Source: Clostridia bacterium
GTDB lineage: Bacteria > Bacillota > Clostridia > Christensenellales > Borkfalkiaceae
NCBI GenBank assembly: GCA_900770185.1
Contig: CAAGJM010000015.1
Location: 5,327-69,326, forward strand
DNA length: 64,000 nucleotides
Direction: 5' to 3'
This document shows, one piece after another, positions 7,185 through 15,169 of this stretch. The position numbers and the translations under genes were made by a program. A model generated the notes under the pieces. That model searched no databases. It saw nothing but the letters and a program-made list of their open reading frames with translations, and was not told the DNA's origin. Each line of letters opens with the position of its first letter. Within the stretch, counting starts at the first letter, position 1.

Positions 7185-10100
7185 ATGTTCAAAACGACTA
7201 CTGCAAAACTTAAAAAACTTATGCTCGTTTTATTCGTCGTTATGCTTACGTTCACGCTGACGCTTGCCGTTGCCTGCACGAAGAAGACCGACGACAATAA
7301 CGGCAGTACCGATACCGGGAACGACTCGACCGAAGAAACTACGACCGTAACCGACTATCAAGGCATTTTAAACGGCGACTTCGAGTTTAAAACCGACGAT
7401 AAGACGAGTTATCCGTACCTTTCTTCGATTAACTGGACGCGTTCTTACGGCAGAAGCGTTAACTCCGCTCCGTCGTCGAAAGCATCCGGCATTATCGACA
7501 CTACGGACGATAAGTATAATTCTCTTTCCGCGGACGTTAAACCCGTTGACGGCGAAACGACTATCAACCCCCGCACGCCCTACTATTACGGTCTTGTTAA
7601 AAACGACTATGATAAAGACGACGAAGCAAAACGCGTAAACCCCAACGTTGCGGGCAGCAAAGTTTTGCTTTTAAACAACAACGTTACGGGCGGCACGGCG
7701 CAGAAAGTTACTTCTTCGTCGTCGGTAACCGTATCTTTTGAAAAGTACGGGCTTATATCCGTCTGGGTTAAAACCGAAATTAAGGACGCAACGAAGGGCG
7801 CGTACGTTTCGCTTGAACCGACGGTCGGCAGCAAAACCCTTGACCCCATCACGGTCAAAAACGTAAACACCGACGGCAAATGGGCTAAATTCACTTTCTA
7901 TATTCACGGCAGCAACTTAAACAACGCAACCGTTAAACTTACGCTCGGCTTAGGGGAAGGCAACGGCTCGCTTAAAGCGGGTTACGTTGAAGGTTTTGCA
8001 TACTTCGACAACGCCGAATTTAAAGAAATAACCAAAAAAGAATACGACGATAGTCTTAGCGAAGCAATCAATTTAGTTCAACCTATCGGTACGTGCGTAC
8101 CAAACGGCGAAGCCGCGGAATATAAGGACGAAGAAACGGCGAAAGCAAAATATTCCGAATTTAAATATCAGGTCAGTCTCGAAGATAATTTAAGCGCTTC
8201 CGCTATTAACCAGACCGACCTTATAACCAAAAGCGAATTCTTTAAAGACGATAAAAACTTGGTCGGCGATATCGTAGGCAACAATAAAATCGGCTACAAA
8301 AAGGCAAGCGAAATAGTTGCCGACGGCGACGTGTCCGAAGAGGTTAAAACGGCTGTCAAAGACGAAGGCTATGCGCTTAACGATAAAGAAGTTATGTACT
8401 TCGACTTTAAAACCGCTTCGTCCGCAACCGCAACGGGCAAAAATTTAACCCTTGGCGCAGGCAAATACGTAGCTTACTCTTTCCTTACGAAAGTTAAAGT
8501 TTCCAACAAATCGACCTACGGCTTGAACGTTAAGTATAAAGAGTTAAGTTATGCGAACGCGACAGGCAGCGAAAACGGCGACCTCGATAAAGACGCCGTT
8601 TCCGTATTCAGCAATATAAAGGTTTACGAAGTCGAAAACGGCACCTACGGCGACTGGACTAAATACGTCGTATTGTTCAGCAACCCCACTACCGACGATA
8701 TAACCTTTAACTTTTCATTCACCTTCGGAATCGATAAAGCAAGCAAAACGGTTTACCCCGACTTTGAGCTTCCTTCCGGATATGCGCTCGTAACGGACTT
8801 TACCGAATTAGGCACCACTACCGACCCGGACGAAACTCACATGAGGTGGACGGAAGAAAAGTATAACGGTTTCATCTCTTCGAGCGAATCTGTTAAAAAC
8901 ACCTTGCTCGGCAGGTACTCTTCCTACTCCGAAGACAAGACGGCAGACGATAAAGACGATAGCTACAACTTAACCGCCGACAGCAGCCAACTTGCGGTTA
9001 TCCCCAACAGACCCACCACTTCCGTAAACGGATTCGCCTTTAAGGGCGATGACGATAAAGTCGTCCACGGCGTTATCAACAGCAAGTATATCGAAAGCGG
9101 CAAATATGGCAAAAGCGGCGTTGTAATCGAAGATCTCGACAAGCTCGAAACGCTTAAAACCTATAACCTTAACGCCAACGCTTACAATAAGTACGCGCAG
9201 GCACTGGTACTCAGCAACAAAGAAGCGTTGTCTTCCGCGTTCATAACGACTAAGGCTACATTGTCCGCTAACTCATACACACTTATAACCGTTAAACTTA
9301 AAGTTTACGGCGAAGCGATTGCAAACGTTTACTTAACCGGCACCGATTACGATTACACCGACAAGCGTTACAACGTTTTATCCCTTAAAGATAACGACGG
9401 GGTGCTTTACGAATTAAAAGCTACCGCCAATAAAGATACCAAAAACGTAAGCGCATCGGAAGACGGGTTCATCACCCTTTCCTTCTACGTTGCGACCGGT
9501 AACAAAGACATCGACCACCGCGTTGAAATATGGAACGGCACGCGCGACGGGTCTAAAAACAGCAAAGGCACCGTTTATATCGATAACGTTTACGTTTCAG
9601 ACGTTTCGTCCACCGACGTTGACTTAAACGGCAGGTTTGCTTTTGAAGATATCATCGCAAGCGAATTTAACGCGCTCGGCGCAGGTTACGAATTCAAGTC
9701 CGCAACCTATACCCGCGTACCCACCACCGTTAAGTATACCGACAGCGATAAGAAAAAAGCGACCAAACAGGAATTATATCAACCCGGCGTTATCCTTTCG
9801 CAAAACGACGTTACCACTTTTGCTTACTACACCACCGTTGACGTAGAAAGCGAGCGCGACGAAACCACCGCTTCGGACAACGACAACGAATCGGGCGACA
9901 CGACCGACGACGAATACAAAGTTAACCCGACGGGCTGGTTGCAAGTCGTATCAATAATACTTGCGGTTGTGCTTATAATTGCGGTCGTTGCGGTCATATT
10001 CAGAACCAACACTAAAAAGACGGCTAAGCAGAAAGTTAAAAAACAAGAATATTATCACCGCGACACCCGCGAAAAAGCTCTTAAAAAGATTGCCGCCGAC

Positions 10101-10349
10101 AAAAAGGCGATAAACGTTGAAAAAGACGAAAGCGACGATAAAGAGTACGATTACAGCGCGGCTGAAAACGTTGAAGAAACCGCTGAAGCGGAAGCAGAAC
10201 CCGAAGTTACGGAAGAACCCGCCGAAAGCGAAAACAAAGCCGACGAAACGGTTGACTTTAACGAACTTACTCAAGAACCCGTCGAAGCGACCGAATCGCC
10301 CGAAACTGCTGAAGAAGTAACGGAAAGCGAAAACGGCGACAAGCAATAG
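7185..10349 (+). CDS. very large lipoprotein with C-terminal TM and acidic tail
   Basis: A 1054-residue exported protein. Residues 1-29 are a signal peptide with a lipobox (LAVAC), followed by an Asp/Thr-rich linker. The ectodomain has about three beta-rich modules (roughly 60-285, 395-545, 640-815); the first and last end in a YFDN/YIDN strand (FAYFDNAEF near 275, GTVYIDNVYV near 795), like carbohydrate-binding jelly rolls. A TM helix follows at about 917-943, then KTAKQKVKKQ (inside-positive) and a tail of about 100 residues that becomes strongly Glu-rich. So both a lipid anchor and a TM anchor are predicted. No catalytic motif was seen. RBS AAGGTGG. It is monocistronic with its own promoter and terminator. 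Confidence 0.82.
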   Translation: MFKTTTAKLKKLMLVLFVVMLTFTLTLAVACTKKTDDNNGSTDTGNDSTEETTTVTDYQGILNGDFEFKTDDKTSYPYLSSINWTRSYGRSVNSAPSSKASGIIDTTDDKYNSLSADVKPVDGETTINPRTPYYYGLVKNDYDKDDEAKRVNPNVAGSKVLLLNNNVTGGTAQKVTSSSSVTVSFEKYGLISVWVKTEIKDATKGAYVSLEPTVGSKTLDPITVKNVNTDGKWAKFTFYIHGSNLNNATVKLTLGLGEGNGSLKAGYVEGFAYFDNAEFKEITKKEYDDSLSEAINLVQPIGTCVPNGEAAEYKDEETAKAKYSEFKYQVSLEDNLSASAINQTDLITKSEFFKDDKNLVGDIVGNNKIGYKKASEIVADGDVSEEVKTAVKDEGYALNDKEVMYFDFKTASSATATGKNLTLGAGKYVAYSFLTKVKVSNKSTYGLNVKYKELSYANATGSENGDLDKDAVSVFSNIKVYEVENGTYGDWTKYVVLFSNPTTDDITFNFSFTFGIDKASKTVYPDFELPSGYALVTDFTELGTTTDPDETHMRWTEEKYNGFISSSESVKNTLLGRYSSYSEDKTADDKDDSYNLTADSSQLAVIPNRPTTSVNGFAFKGDDDKVVHGVINSKYIESGKYGKSGVVIEDLDKLETLKTYNLNANAYNKYAQALVLSNKEALSSAFITTKATLSANSYTLITVKLKVYGEAIANVYLTGTDYDYTDKRYNVLSLKDNDGVLYELKATANKDTKNVSASEDGFITLSFYVATGNKDIDHRVEIWNGTRDGSKNSKGTVYIDNVYVSDVSSTDVDLNGRFAFEDIIASEFNALGAGYEFKSATYTRVPTTVKYTDSDKKKATKQELYQPGVILSQNDVTTFAYYTTVDVESERDETTASDNDNESGDTTDDEYKVNPTGWLQVVSIILAVVLIIAVVAVIFRTNTKKTAKQKVKKQEYYHRDTREKALKKIAADKKAINVEKDESDDKEYDYSAAENVEETAEAEAEPEVTEEPAESENKADETVDFNELTQEPVEATESPETAEEVTESENGDKQ

Positions 10350-10418
10350 TAAACTTTTCGCCCCGCCCGCTTAACCAAGCAAAATATGCGCTGAAACCGC
10401 ATATAAGTAAACAAAATT

Positions 10419-10453
10419 AAACGCGCCGACCAGGTTTGGTCGGCGCGTTTTTA
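10419..10453 (+). terminator. intrinsic terminator of the large lipoprotein gene
   Basis: A perfect 12-bp stem (10421-10432 with 10437-10448), loop GGTT, then TTTTT. Confidence 0.88.
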
Positions 10454-10709
10454 TGTTTTTGCTAAATTGTTTTATTTTAACAGCATACGATTTAACAGCA
10501 TGCGATTGCTAAACACCCAAAAACTTACTTAGTTCTATATATTATCGCAAATTATAAACGATGCGATATAAAGCCATTTATTTTAATAGAAGTTTAATTC
10601 TTCAACCGGCGTAACTAACAATCCGTTCGGAAACGGAAAACTGTCAAGGCTGCCTTCTTTATTTCGAAGAACCGTTACACCCTGCAAACCGCAGCAACGC
10701 ATGCATATG
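10454..10709. other. non-coding stretch with a possible reading-frame remnant
   Basis: No gene is supported here. ACAGCATACGATT and ACAGCATGCGATT (about 10480-10510) form a short direct repeat. On the minus strand, 10583-10709 can be read without stops as a 40-odd residue stretch ending LLVTPVEELNFY, but it has no start codon of its own. It is out of frame with the SGNH gene before it and may be a frameshifted or decayed tail. Base use is like the SGNH gene rather than the surrounding genes. Confidence 0.35.
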
Positions 10710-11318
10710 TCAGCCGACAATTTTTAATCTTTTAAGCTCATCTTTAATATATACAGCCATAACACCGTAACCCGCCTCGGAAAAATGTAATCCGTCGTTC
10801 GGCTGCATTACAGGCTCGTTTTCGTCACTGAACATTCCGCATTTTGCAAGCTCAATACAGTCAAGCTTATTTTCCTCTGCATAGCGGCGCACAAACCGCA
10901 CTGCCTTTTCGACCTGCGGTGCGTATCCGCAGTTTGACATATCCGGATTCGTTGTTGCGTGCGGAGGCGTACACAAAACAATCCCTGCACCCTCAGCATC
11001 GGATTTTATAAGCTTTATAAGTCTGTCATAATCATCGTTTCCCGGCACATTTTTTTCACTGTCAAGTCCGCCGTTTGTCCCAAGCATAACTATTATCAGA
11101 TCCGCACCTTTTACGCTGACAGCGCCGCTTTTGTAATATTCAAGGTAAGTTGTTGCCGTAAATCCGCACTTTCCGCAGTTTACAACCTCTGTACCGAGCA
11201 GCTGCCCCAAATAATAAGGATAGTTCTTTTTCTGTACATTTGCTATTCCTCTTTTCCCGAACACCCCATAATCTCCCTCTGTCAGACTGTCGCCGATACA
11301 TATAACCTTTTTTATCAT
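10710..11318 (-). CDS. SGNH/GDSL hydrolase
   Basis: A 202-residue esterase/lipase-fold enzyme without a signal peptide. The four SGNH blocks are present: GDSLTEG (nucleophile Ser, near residue 9), NCGKCGF (Gly of the oxyanion hole, near 47), GTNGG (Asn, near 80) and DGLHF (catalytic Asp/His, near 175). The substrate (acyl or acetyl ester, often of glycans) is unknown. GGGGT precedes the ATG. Codon use (ACA, GAG, CTG, GGA, AGA, CAG) differs sharply from neighbouring genes (ACC/ACG, GAA, CTT/TTA, GGC), so recent acquisition is likely. Confidence 0.9.
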   Translation of the reverse strand: MIKKVICIGDSLTEGDYGVFGKRGIANVQKKNYPYYLGQLLGTEVVNCGKCGFTATTYLEYYKSGAVSVKGADLIIVMLGTNGGLDSEKNVPGNDDYDRLIKLIKSDAEGAGIVLCTPPHATTNPDMSNCGYAPQVEKAVRFVRRYAEENKLDCIELAKCGMFSDENEPVMQPNDGLHFSEAGYGVMAVYIKDELKRLKIVG

Positions 11319-11477
11319 TTCAGTTACCCCAAAAGCATTTTTTTGTTCATTGTAGCATTTTTTTCATAAAAATCAATAGCTTACGCCAAAATAATCAGTA
11401 TTATTGTAATCGGGCAGAGGCTCACGTCGTGTTAAACTCATCACCCGCACCTGCCATTTCAACCTAAGGGAGAAAAA

Positions 11478-11530
11478 TAGCGCGCCGAATTAGATTTTTT
11501 TAGTAGCAAAAAATCAATTACGGCGCACTA
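11478..11530. repeat. 53-bp imperfect inverted repeat
   Basis: TAGCGCGCCGAATTAG and CTAATT-like AATTACGGCGCACTA face each other with A/T-rich inner arms (11478-11497 with 11511-11530). It could fold into a long hairpin or be a tiny non-autonomous element. It sits between the SGNH gene and the metK terminator in a 265-bp gene-free stretch. Confidence 0.5.
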
Positions 11531-11565
11531 AAAAAGCCCCGAAGGTTAAGCCTTCGGGACTTTTT
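11531..11565 (-). terminator. intrinsic terminator after metK
   Basis: Stem CCCGAAGG (11538-11545) with CCTTCGGG (11551-11558), extended by flanking G/C pairs, with AAAAA on the left and TTTTT on the right, so it can work in both directions. Confidence 0.8.
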
Positions 11566-11583
11566 ATCTACCTTGTAACTTTT

Positions 11584-12750
11584 TTATAAATATTTCTTTA
11601 AATCGTCAACTCTGTTTAATTGCTCCCACGGGAATTCGGGTCTGCCGAAGTGACCGTAAGCCGCGGTTTTGCGGTATATGGGGCGTTTTAAGTCAAGCGT
11701 CTTAATAATAGAATAAGGCCTTAAATCAAACTCTTTTTTAACTATGTCGGCGATTTTATCGTCGGCAAGTTTGCCGGTGCCGTTGGTATTGATAAACACC
11801 GATAACGGTTGAGCAACGCCTATCGCGTACGAAAGTTCAAGCGTACATTCGTCGGCAAGACCCGCCGCAACTATGTTTTTGCAAATATAACGCGCCATAT
11901 ACGCCGCGCTTCTATCAACCTTAGTGGGGTCTTTACCCGAAAAAGCTCCGCCGCCGTGCGGGCAACTTCCGCCGTAGGTATCGACGATTATCTTTCTGCC
12001 CGTCAAGCCGCTGTCGCCGTGGGGTCCGCCGATTTCGAACCTGCCCGTCGGGTTGATATAATATTTGGTGTCTTTATCCAAAAGGTTTGCGGGGATAACG
12101 GGTTTAATAACCTTTTCCATGATATCCGCGCGGAGTTTTTCGGTGGTAACCGTTTCGCTGTGCTGAGCGGAAACGACAATCGCGTCTACGCGAATGACTT
12201 TTCTACCGTCGTACTCGACCGTAACCTGACTTTTCCCGTCGGGGCGAAGATAGCTAAGCTCGCCGCTCTTTCTTACGTCGGCAAGTCTTTTCGTCAACTT
12301 ATGCGCAAGGGTTAAAGCCATGGGCATATACTCTTCCGTTTCGTTCGTAGCGTATCCGAACATCATGCCCTGGTCGCCCGCGCCTATCTTATCGGCAATA
12401 TCGCCGCTTACGCGGTGTTCGACCGAGTTATCTACGCCGAGCGCGATATCCGCGCTTTGTTCGCGTATGCTCGTTATAACGCCGCAAGTTTCGGCGTCAA
12501 ACCCGTATTTCGCGCGGGTATAGCCTATCTCTTCAACCGTTTTGCGGGCAATGGTCGGAATATCGACGTACGCCTTGGTGGAAATTTCACCCATGACCAA
12601 AATAAGACCGGTACAACAACTGCACTCGCACGCAACGCGCGCGTCGGGGTCGGCTGCCAAAATGGCGTCTAAAACAGCGTCCGAAATCTGATCGCACACC
12701 TTATCCGGGTGCCCTTCGGTTACGCTTTCGCTTGTAAAAAACTTTTTCAT
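11584..12750 (-). CDS. metK: S-adenosylmethionine synthase
   Basis: Makes SAM from methionine and ATP; a cytosolic homotetramer that supplies the radical SAM and methyltransferase enzymes seen elsewhere in the window. The 388 residues match the family. Visible motifs: EGHPDK (residues 12-17), the GAGDQG ATP-binding signature near 122 and the phosphate-binding GGGAFSGKDPTKVDR near 265. RBS AGGAG. It is transcribed alone from a full-consensus promoter at 12861-12889. The leader shows no SAM-I riboswitch. Confidence 0.97.
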   Translation of the reverse strand: MKKFFTSESVTEGHPDKVCDQISDAVLDAILAADPDARVACECSCCTGLILVMGEISTKAYVDIPTIARKTVEEIGYTRAKYGFDAETCGVITSIREQSADIALGVDNSVEHRVSGDIADKIGAGDQGMMFGYATNETEEYMPMALTLAHKLTKRLADVRKSGELSYLRPDGKSQVTVEYDGRKVIRVDAIVVSAQHSETVTTEKLRADIMEKVIKPVIPANLLDKDTKYYINPTGRFEIGGPHGDSGLTGRKIIVDTYGGSCPHGGGAFSGKDPTKVDRSAAYMARYICKNIVAAGLADECTLELSYAIGVAQPLSVFINTNGTGKLADDKIADIVKKEFDLRPYSIIKTLDLKRPIYRKTAAYGHFGRPEFPWEQLNRVDDLKKYL

Positions 12751-12860
12751 AACAACAACTCCTTGATTTTTTTGTGGTCTGTTGTGGTCTTTTGCTTGGC
12801 GGTAAAATATTTTCCCCGCATAAATAGTCAGGGATAAATTAGTTACCTAAAAGCCTAATA

Positions 12861-12889
12861 ATTATAAATCGTTTTAAATCGTTTGTCAA
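12861..12889 (-). promoter_or_regulatory. metK promoter and leader
   Basis: TTGACA (12884-12889 on minus), 17 nt, TATAAT (12861-12866), a perfect consensus. The leader is about 100 nt with a bulged hairpin (GCGGGGAAAAT pairing with ATTTTACCGC). I looked for SAM-I, SAM-II and SMK-box features and recognised none. The -35 overlaps that of the divergent radical SAM gene. Confidence 0.8.
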
Positions 12890-12911
12890 TATAAAAACAT
12901 AGTGGTAACAT
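12883..12911 (+). promoter_or_regulatory. promoter abutting the radical SAM gene
   Basis: TTGTCA (12883-12888), 17 nt, TAACAT (12906-12911), then 6 nt to the ATG at 12918. No Shine-Dalgarno is present, so a leaderless transcript is predicted. It physically overlaps the metK -35 on the opposite strand. Confidence 0.5.
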
Positions 12912-12917
12912 ATAAAT

Positions 12918-13778
12918 ATGCTTTGTAATTTATGTCCTAACAACTGTAATATAGACCGCTCCTTAAAAAAAGGATATTGCGGCGAAACGGATAAGGTGCG
13001 CATTGCTAAATACTATCTGCACCCGTTTGAAGAACCCGTTATAAGCGGCAAAAACGGGTCGGGCACGATATTTTTTTGCGGCTGCTCGCTTAAATGCGTT
13101 TTCTGCCAGAACTATGAACTTTCAAGAAGCCTGAGGGGAACGGAAATATCTATAACCCGCCTTGCCGAAATTTTTAGGGAATTAGAACTTGCGGGCGCGC
13201 ACAACGTAAGCCTCGTCACGGCGACGCACTATATCCCGCAAATTATAGAGGCATTTAAAATTTACAAGCCGAAAATCCCCGTCGTTTACAACACGCACGC
13301 TTATGAAAATTTGTCCGCTTTAGAGCTAATCGACCCCTATATTGACGTGTACCTACCCGACCTTAAATTTTTCAGCCCGAAAGCCTCGATGCGGTACACA
13401 AAAAAAGCCGATTATTTCGACGTTGCAAGCAAAGCCGTTAAGTTTATGATGGAGCGTAAAAAAACCGTCGTTGACGGCGACGGAATTATGAAAAGCGGCG
13501 TTATAGTCCGCCACCTTATTCTGCCCCTTAATAAGCAAGACAGCAAAAATATAGTCGAGTGGTTTTTAAAAAACCGCGAAAACGGCGCGTATTTTTCGCT
13601 TATGTCGCAATACGTGCCTTACGGCGACCTATCCTTGACGCCCGAGCTTAAACGCAAAATTACCAAAAAAGAATATGAAGACGTTTTAAACGTAATTTTA
13701 TCCTCTGATTTCGAAGACTGTTTTATCCAGGACGAAGACTCCGCTAACCTATCATTCGTCCCTAAATGGGATATGTAA
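12918..13778 (+). CDS. PflA-like radical SAM protein
   Basis: A 286-residue enzyme of the PflX/COG1313 group, putative activating-type radical SAM proteins of unknown substrate. The cluster-binding CX3CX2C is C56, C60, C63 (GCSLKCVFCQN). The N-terminus adds a four-Cys set (C3, C6, C10, C21), a hallmark of this group that probably binds a further metal or zinc. The HPFEEP and GSGTIFF stretches are typical. It is a single gene divergent from metK, which makes its cofactor. No glycyl-radical partner lies next to it. Confidence 0.88.
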   Translation: MLCNLCPNNCNIDRSLKKGYCGETDKVRIAKYYLHPFEEPVISGKNGSGTIFFCGCSLKCVFCQNYELSRSLRGTEISITRLAEIFRELELAGAHNVSLVTATHYIPQIIEAFKIYKPKIPVVYNTHAYENLSALELIDPYIDVYLPDLKFFSPKASMRYTKKADYFDVASKAVKFMMERKKTVVDGDGIMKSGVIVRHLILPLNKQDSKNIVEWFLKNRENGAYFSLMSQYVPYGDLSLTPELKRKITKKEYEDVLNVILSSDFEDCFIQDEDSANLSFVPKWDM

Positions 13779-14000
13779 ATTAGCGGCTATCTTCTGTTGC
13801 TTTTTGTAAACCGACCGTATTTAACTACGTTTTCGCTTCCGCGAGATATTTCGCTGCGCTCAATATGACACTACTCTTTGTCATTCTGAGTGAAACGAAG
13901 AATCTAGGCGGTACGCCGCATTTTTATATAGAATGCGCCTTGCATCCGGACGTTTCGACTGCGCTAACGCTCCGCTATTCGGCGATTAACGCTAACGCGT
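13779..14000. repeat. dispersed intergenic repeat family A, copy 1
   Basis: The core at about 13779-13870 ends in CGCTCAATATGACA and is followed at 13879-13905 by a 27-bp word that recurs exactly at 63903-63929 (TGTCATTCTGAGTGAAACGA plus seven more bases). A second half (13917-13990) has a GCATT/AATGC hairpin similar to one in the 17-kb copy. No coding content. Confidence 0.75.
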
Positions 14001-14119
14001 AAAAACTGCCGTTTTTAGCATTTGTTTCAACAAATGCAATTGCCTACTATCGTTAAAAACTCCTTACAAGCAAAGTTTTTAACTTGTTGCGCCAAAATGA
14101 CGGAGAACTGCACGTTAAA

Positions 14120-14242
14120 TTATTTTTTATTCTTCCGTTTTTTAAGGCGAAAATATTCTTTTAAAATATCGCCGACTTCGTTCGGCTCGGCGGCGTTTAA
14201 CTTATCAAGGACCTTTTTATAATCTTTATCTATTCGCTTCAT
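14120..14242 (-). CDS. small basic protein, 40 residues
   Basis: An ATG-initiated frame preceded by AGGGGT, encoding a lysine-rich, highly charged 40-residue peptide that starts MKRIDKDYKKVLDKLN and ends KKRKNKK. It has no membrane segment or Cys and is probably helical. It lies beyond the terminator of the upstream lipoprotein gene and before a repeat region. Codon choice is like the host genes. I do not recognise the family; it may be a genuine small protein or a chance frame. Confidence 0.4.
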   Translation of the reverse strand: MKRIDKDYKKVLDKLNAAEPNEVGDILKEYFRLKKRKNKK

Positions 14243-14273
14243 ACCCCTAATTTGCCCGAAACGCAAAAATAAA

Positions 14274-14302
14274 TGCGGCGCGCTTTAATTAAGCGCGCCG
14301 CA
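14274..14302 (-). terminator. intrinsic terminator of the small lipoprotein gene
   Basis: A perfect 12-bp stem (14274-14285 with 14291-14302), TAATT loop, followed on the minus strand by ATTTATTTTTG. Confidence 0.82.
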
Positions 14303-14316
14303 ATATATTTATTTAA

Positions 14317-14769
14317 TTATTTGACCGATTTAACTATGTTGGTTATTTCGTTGATTTTTAAAACAGAAATAGGAATAACAAGGCAGTTGCCGTTTGCGTA
14401 GCCCGCGTCGACTAAAGCGTTGTACATAGCCTGCACGTCTTCGTTATTTTTAACGTCTTTAACGAAGCCTTTAACCGTTTCGCTGTCTTTATAGTATTCG
14501 ACCATTTTTTCGGTGGACTTAAATTCAACGATTAAAACGTGGGTAATGTTGTTTTCAGCAACCAAAAGGTGAAGTTTGGCGGCAGAATCTTTTTCTTCTA
14601 TATCCTTTTTAGCCTTTTCGGAATCTTTGTCGTCGTAAGTGGTTACTTCCTTATAACCTTCTTTTTCAAACGCTTTTAAAAGGGCGTTGTACTTAGAGCA
14701 AGCCGTAAGCGTTACGATAGATAAGCATACGCATAAGACCGCTACAAAAATTTTAGATACTTTCTTCAT
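14317..14769 (-). CDS. small lipoprotein
   Basis: A 150-residue exported lipoprotein: basic start, hydrophobic core and lipobox LTAC with Cys24. The mature part is lysine/glutamate-rich with a VLIVEF strand in the middle and no recognised domain. RBS AAAGGAG. It has its own full-consensus promoter and a strong terminator, so it is monocistronic. Function unknown. Confidence 0.82.
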   Translation of the reverse strand: MKKVSKIFVAVLCVCLSIVTLTACSKYNALLKAFEKEGYKEVTTYDDKDSEKAKKDIEEKDSAAKLHLLVAENNITHVLIVEFKSTEKMVEYYKDSETVKGFVKDVKNNEDVQAMYNALVDAGYANGNCLVIPISVLKINEITNIVKSVK

Positions 14770-14822
14770 AAAAATTCTCCTTTAAAGGCGGCTTATTTGC
14801 TCCGCCCCGATTTAGTAATGTG

Positions 14823-14851
14823 ATTATACCCAAATTTGATTTTTTTGTCAA
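14823..14851 (-). promoter_or_regulatory. promoter of the small lipoprotein gene
   Basis: TTGACA (14846-14851 on minus), 17 nt, TATAAT (14823-14828): a perfect match to consensus. Confidence 0.85.
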
Positions 14852-14942
14852 GACCCTATAAATAAAATAGTTTAAAAATTAACACTTTTTAATGTTTTGT
14901 TCATTTTTTGCGTTTTTACTTTACTAAAATTTAACGACATGA

Positions 14943-14968
14943 AAAAAGTGCGGTAAGCCGCACTTTTT
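14943..14968 (-). terminator. intrinsic terminator of the nrdD-dut region
   Basis: An 11-bp stem (14943-14953 with 14958-14968) whose outer A/T pairs provide the U-run in either direction. It ends leftward transcription coming from the dut/YwaF-like genes. Confidence 0.78.
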
Positions 14969-14980
14969 GCTTTTATAAAG

Positions 14981-15169
14981 TTACTGTTTTTCGTAAACGA
15001 TTTTAAATCCCACGCCATCTTCAGTCATACTTAGAGTAATAGTTTTACCGTCAACGGCAAATTCAATGGGCTGTTTAGTCAAATCACCGGTAAGAGTAAG
15101 CGTCTTGCCGTCAACTGTTTTACACGAAATTTTGGCAATTTTTTCACCTGTCGTGATACACCAGTTCAA
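14981..15169 (-). pseudogene. possible C-terminal fragment of a beta-rich secreted protein
   Basis: A frame of up to 62 residues. Its last 50 residues (KTVDGKTLTLTGDLTKQP, then DGKTITLSMTEDG) look like the C-terminal beta strands of small clostridial lipoproteins, but no signal peptide or ribosome-binding site precedes it. The only start is a TTG inside the end of the YwaF-like gene. It may be the remnant of a lipoprotein that lost its front half, or a short coupled gene. Confidence 0.4.

Noticed and set aside
11478..11530. Insertion sequence end
   Set aside because: No transposase or matching second end was found; kept only as an inverted repeat.
12751..12860. SAM-I riboswitch before metK
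   Set aside because: The leader is too short and lacks the conserved SAM-I helices and sequence blocks.
14022..14222. 66-codon plus-strand frame near 14.1 kb
   Set aside because: It is antisense to the small basic protein and overlaps repeat sequence; composition is not protein-like.
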